Shown here piece by piece: positions 31,379 to 31,688 of a stretch of 31,688 nt of DNA. The first letter of the stretch is position 1. Every line of letters starts with the position of its first letter. This DNA comes from an uncultured Clostridia bacterium (GTDB lineage: Bacteria; Bacillota; Clostridia; Lachnospirales; Anaerotignaceae). Made by a program: the position numbers and the translations under genes. The stretch lies in assembly GCA_937888765.1 (NCBI GenBank), contig CALASU010000211.1, positions 1 through 31,688 on the forward strand, read 5' to 3'. Below the pieces are notes generated by a model that was given only the letters and a program-made list of their open reading frames with translations, was not told the origin of the DNA and did no database searches.

Positions 31379-31688
31379 ATGGAACGTTTTAAAGCTATCT
31401 TCGACAATTTTGGCATCACAGAATTCGCCACACCCTCTATCGGTATTTCTGATATCCTGGATATTCTGATCGTTGCCTACATCATTTACAAAATTATATT
31501 CTGGATCAAGGAGACCCGCGCATGGGTGCTGTTTAAGGGGATTCTGGTCATATTCGGGCTGGCAGCCATTGCCGTCCTATTAAAACTGAATACCATCGTC
31601 TGGATTCTTTCAAACACCCTTTCCGTAGGGATCATTGCGGCAATCGTGGTATTCCAGCCGGAGCTGAGAAAGGCGCTGGAGCAGCTTG
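31379..31688 (+). CDS. cdaA: Diadenylate cyclase CdaA, 5' part (3' end outside the window)
   Basis: 103 codons are visible from ATG 31379, which has AGGA 7 nt upstream; the frame is open to the right edge. Three membrane segments (~23-42, ~50-66 and ~70-89) are followed by SVGIIAAIVVFQPELRKALE, a stretch characteristic of CdaA/DacA (YbbP). The catalytic DisA_N domain with DGA and RHR motifs lies beyond the window. The enzyme makes c-di-AMP from two ATP at the membrane and is usually followed by cdaR and glmM. Confidence 0.9.
   Translation, partial: MERFKAIFDNFGITEFATPSIGISDILDILIVAYIIYKIIFWIKETRAWVLFKGILVIFGLAAIAVLLKLNTIVWILSNTLSVGIIAAIVVFQPELRKALEQL

Noticed and set aside
1..31688. Insertion sequences, prophage, tRNA or rRNA genes
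   Set aside because: I found no transposase, integrase, terminal inverted repeats or RNA gene signatures anywhere in the window.

Overview
The window looks like part of a low-to-mid GC Gram-positive anaerobe of the Clostridia, probably Lachnospirales. Support comes from the Bacillus/Clostridium-type fla/che gene order, a FliY-type motor switch with CheC phosphatase sites, CheV, CheC and CheD, the absence of P- and L-ring genes, GGAGG ribosome binding sites and a CdaA-type diadenylate cyclase. The genus cannot be fixed from sequence alone.

Layout, left to right. A plus-strand ComFB-family gene, cut by the left edge, ends at 365 and meets the fla/che operon at a shared bidirectional terminator (371-402). 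From about 27029 down to 422 the minus strand carries one long operon of 31 genes. In transcription order these are flgB, flgC, fliE, fliF, fliG, fliH, fliI, fliJ, fliK, flgD, a TIGR02530-type gene, flgE, flbD, motA, motB, fliM, fliY, cheY, fliO, fliP, fliQ, fliR, flhB, flhA, fliA, flgF, flgG, cheC, cheD, cheV and an EAL-HDOD gene. A good sigma-A promoter (TTGACA-N17-TACAAT) lies about 90 bp upstream of flgB. A candidate sigma-28 promoter lies between motB and fliM. Upstream of the operon, on the same strand, are a 741-residue FtsA/PilM-like ATPase with an unusual C-terminal extension and then, behind its own terminator, a PLP-dependent aminotransferase. At the right edge the plus strand begins cdaA, which is truncated.

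How the genes work together. The operon encodes the rod, MS ring, export apparatus, hook, stator and switch (FliG/FliM/FliY). It also encodes the response regulator CheY, the phosphatases that reset it (FliY, CheC), the receptor deamidase CheD, the coupling protein CheV, and the flagellar sigma factor FliA for late genes. The export genes fliOPQR-flhBA are contiguous. fliL, flhF, flhG, cheA, cheW, cheB, cheR, receptors and flagellin are not in this window.

Points of most interest. FliY carries three tandem FliM-like CheY-docking motifs inside its central linker. A sigma-28-like promoter sits where fliL is normally found. Stable hairpins lie between operon genes, including a pair bracketing flgE. 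CheC has lost an active-site Asn. An extended FtsA-like ATPase sits next to an operon lacking flhF/flhG. Three proteins linked to cyclic dinucleotides lie in or beside the locus (ComFB, EAL-HDOD, CdaA).
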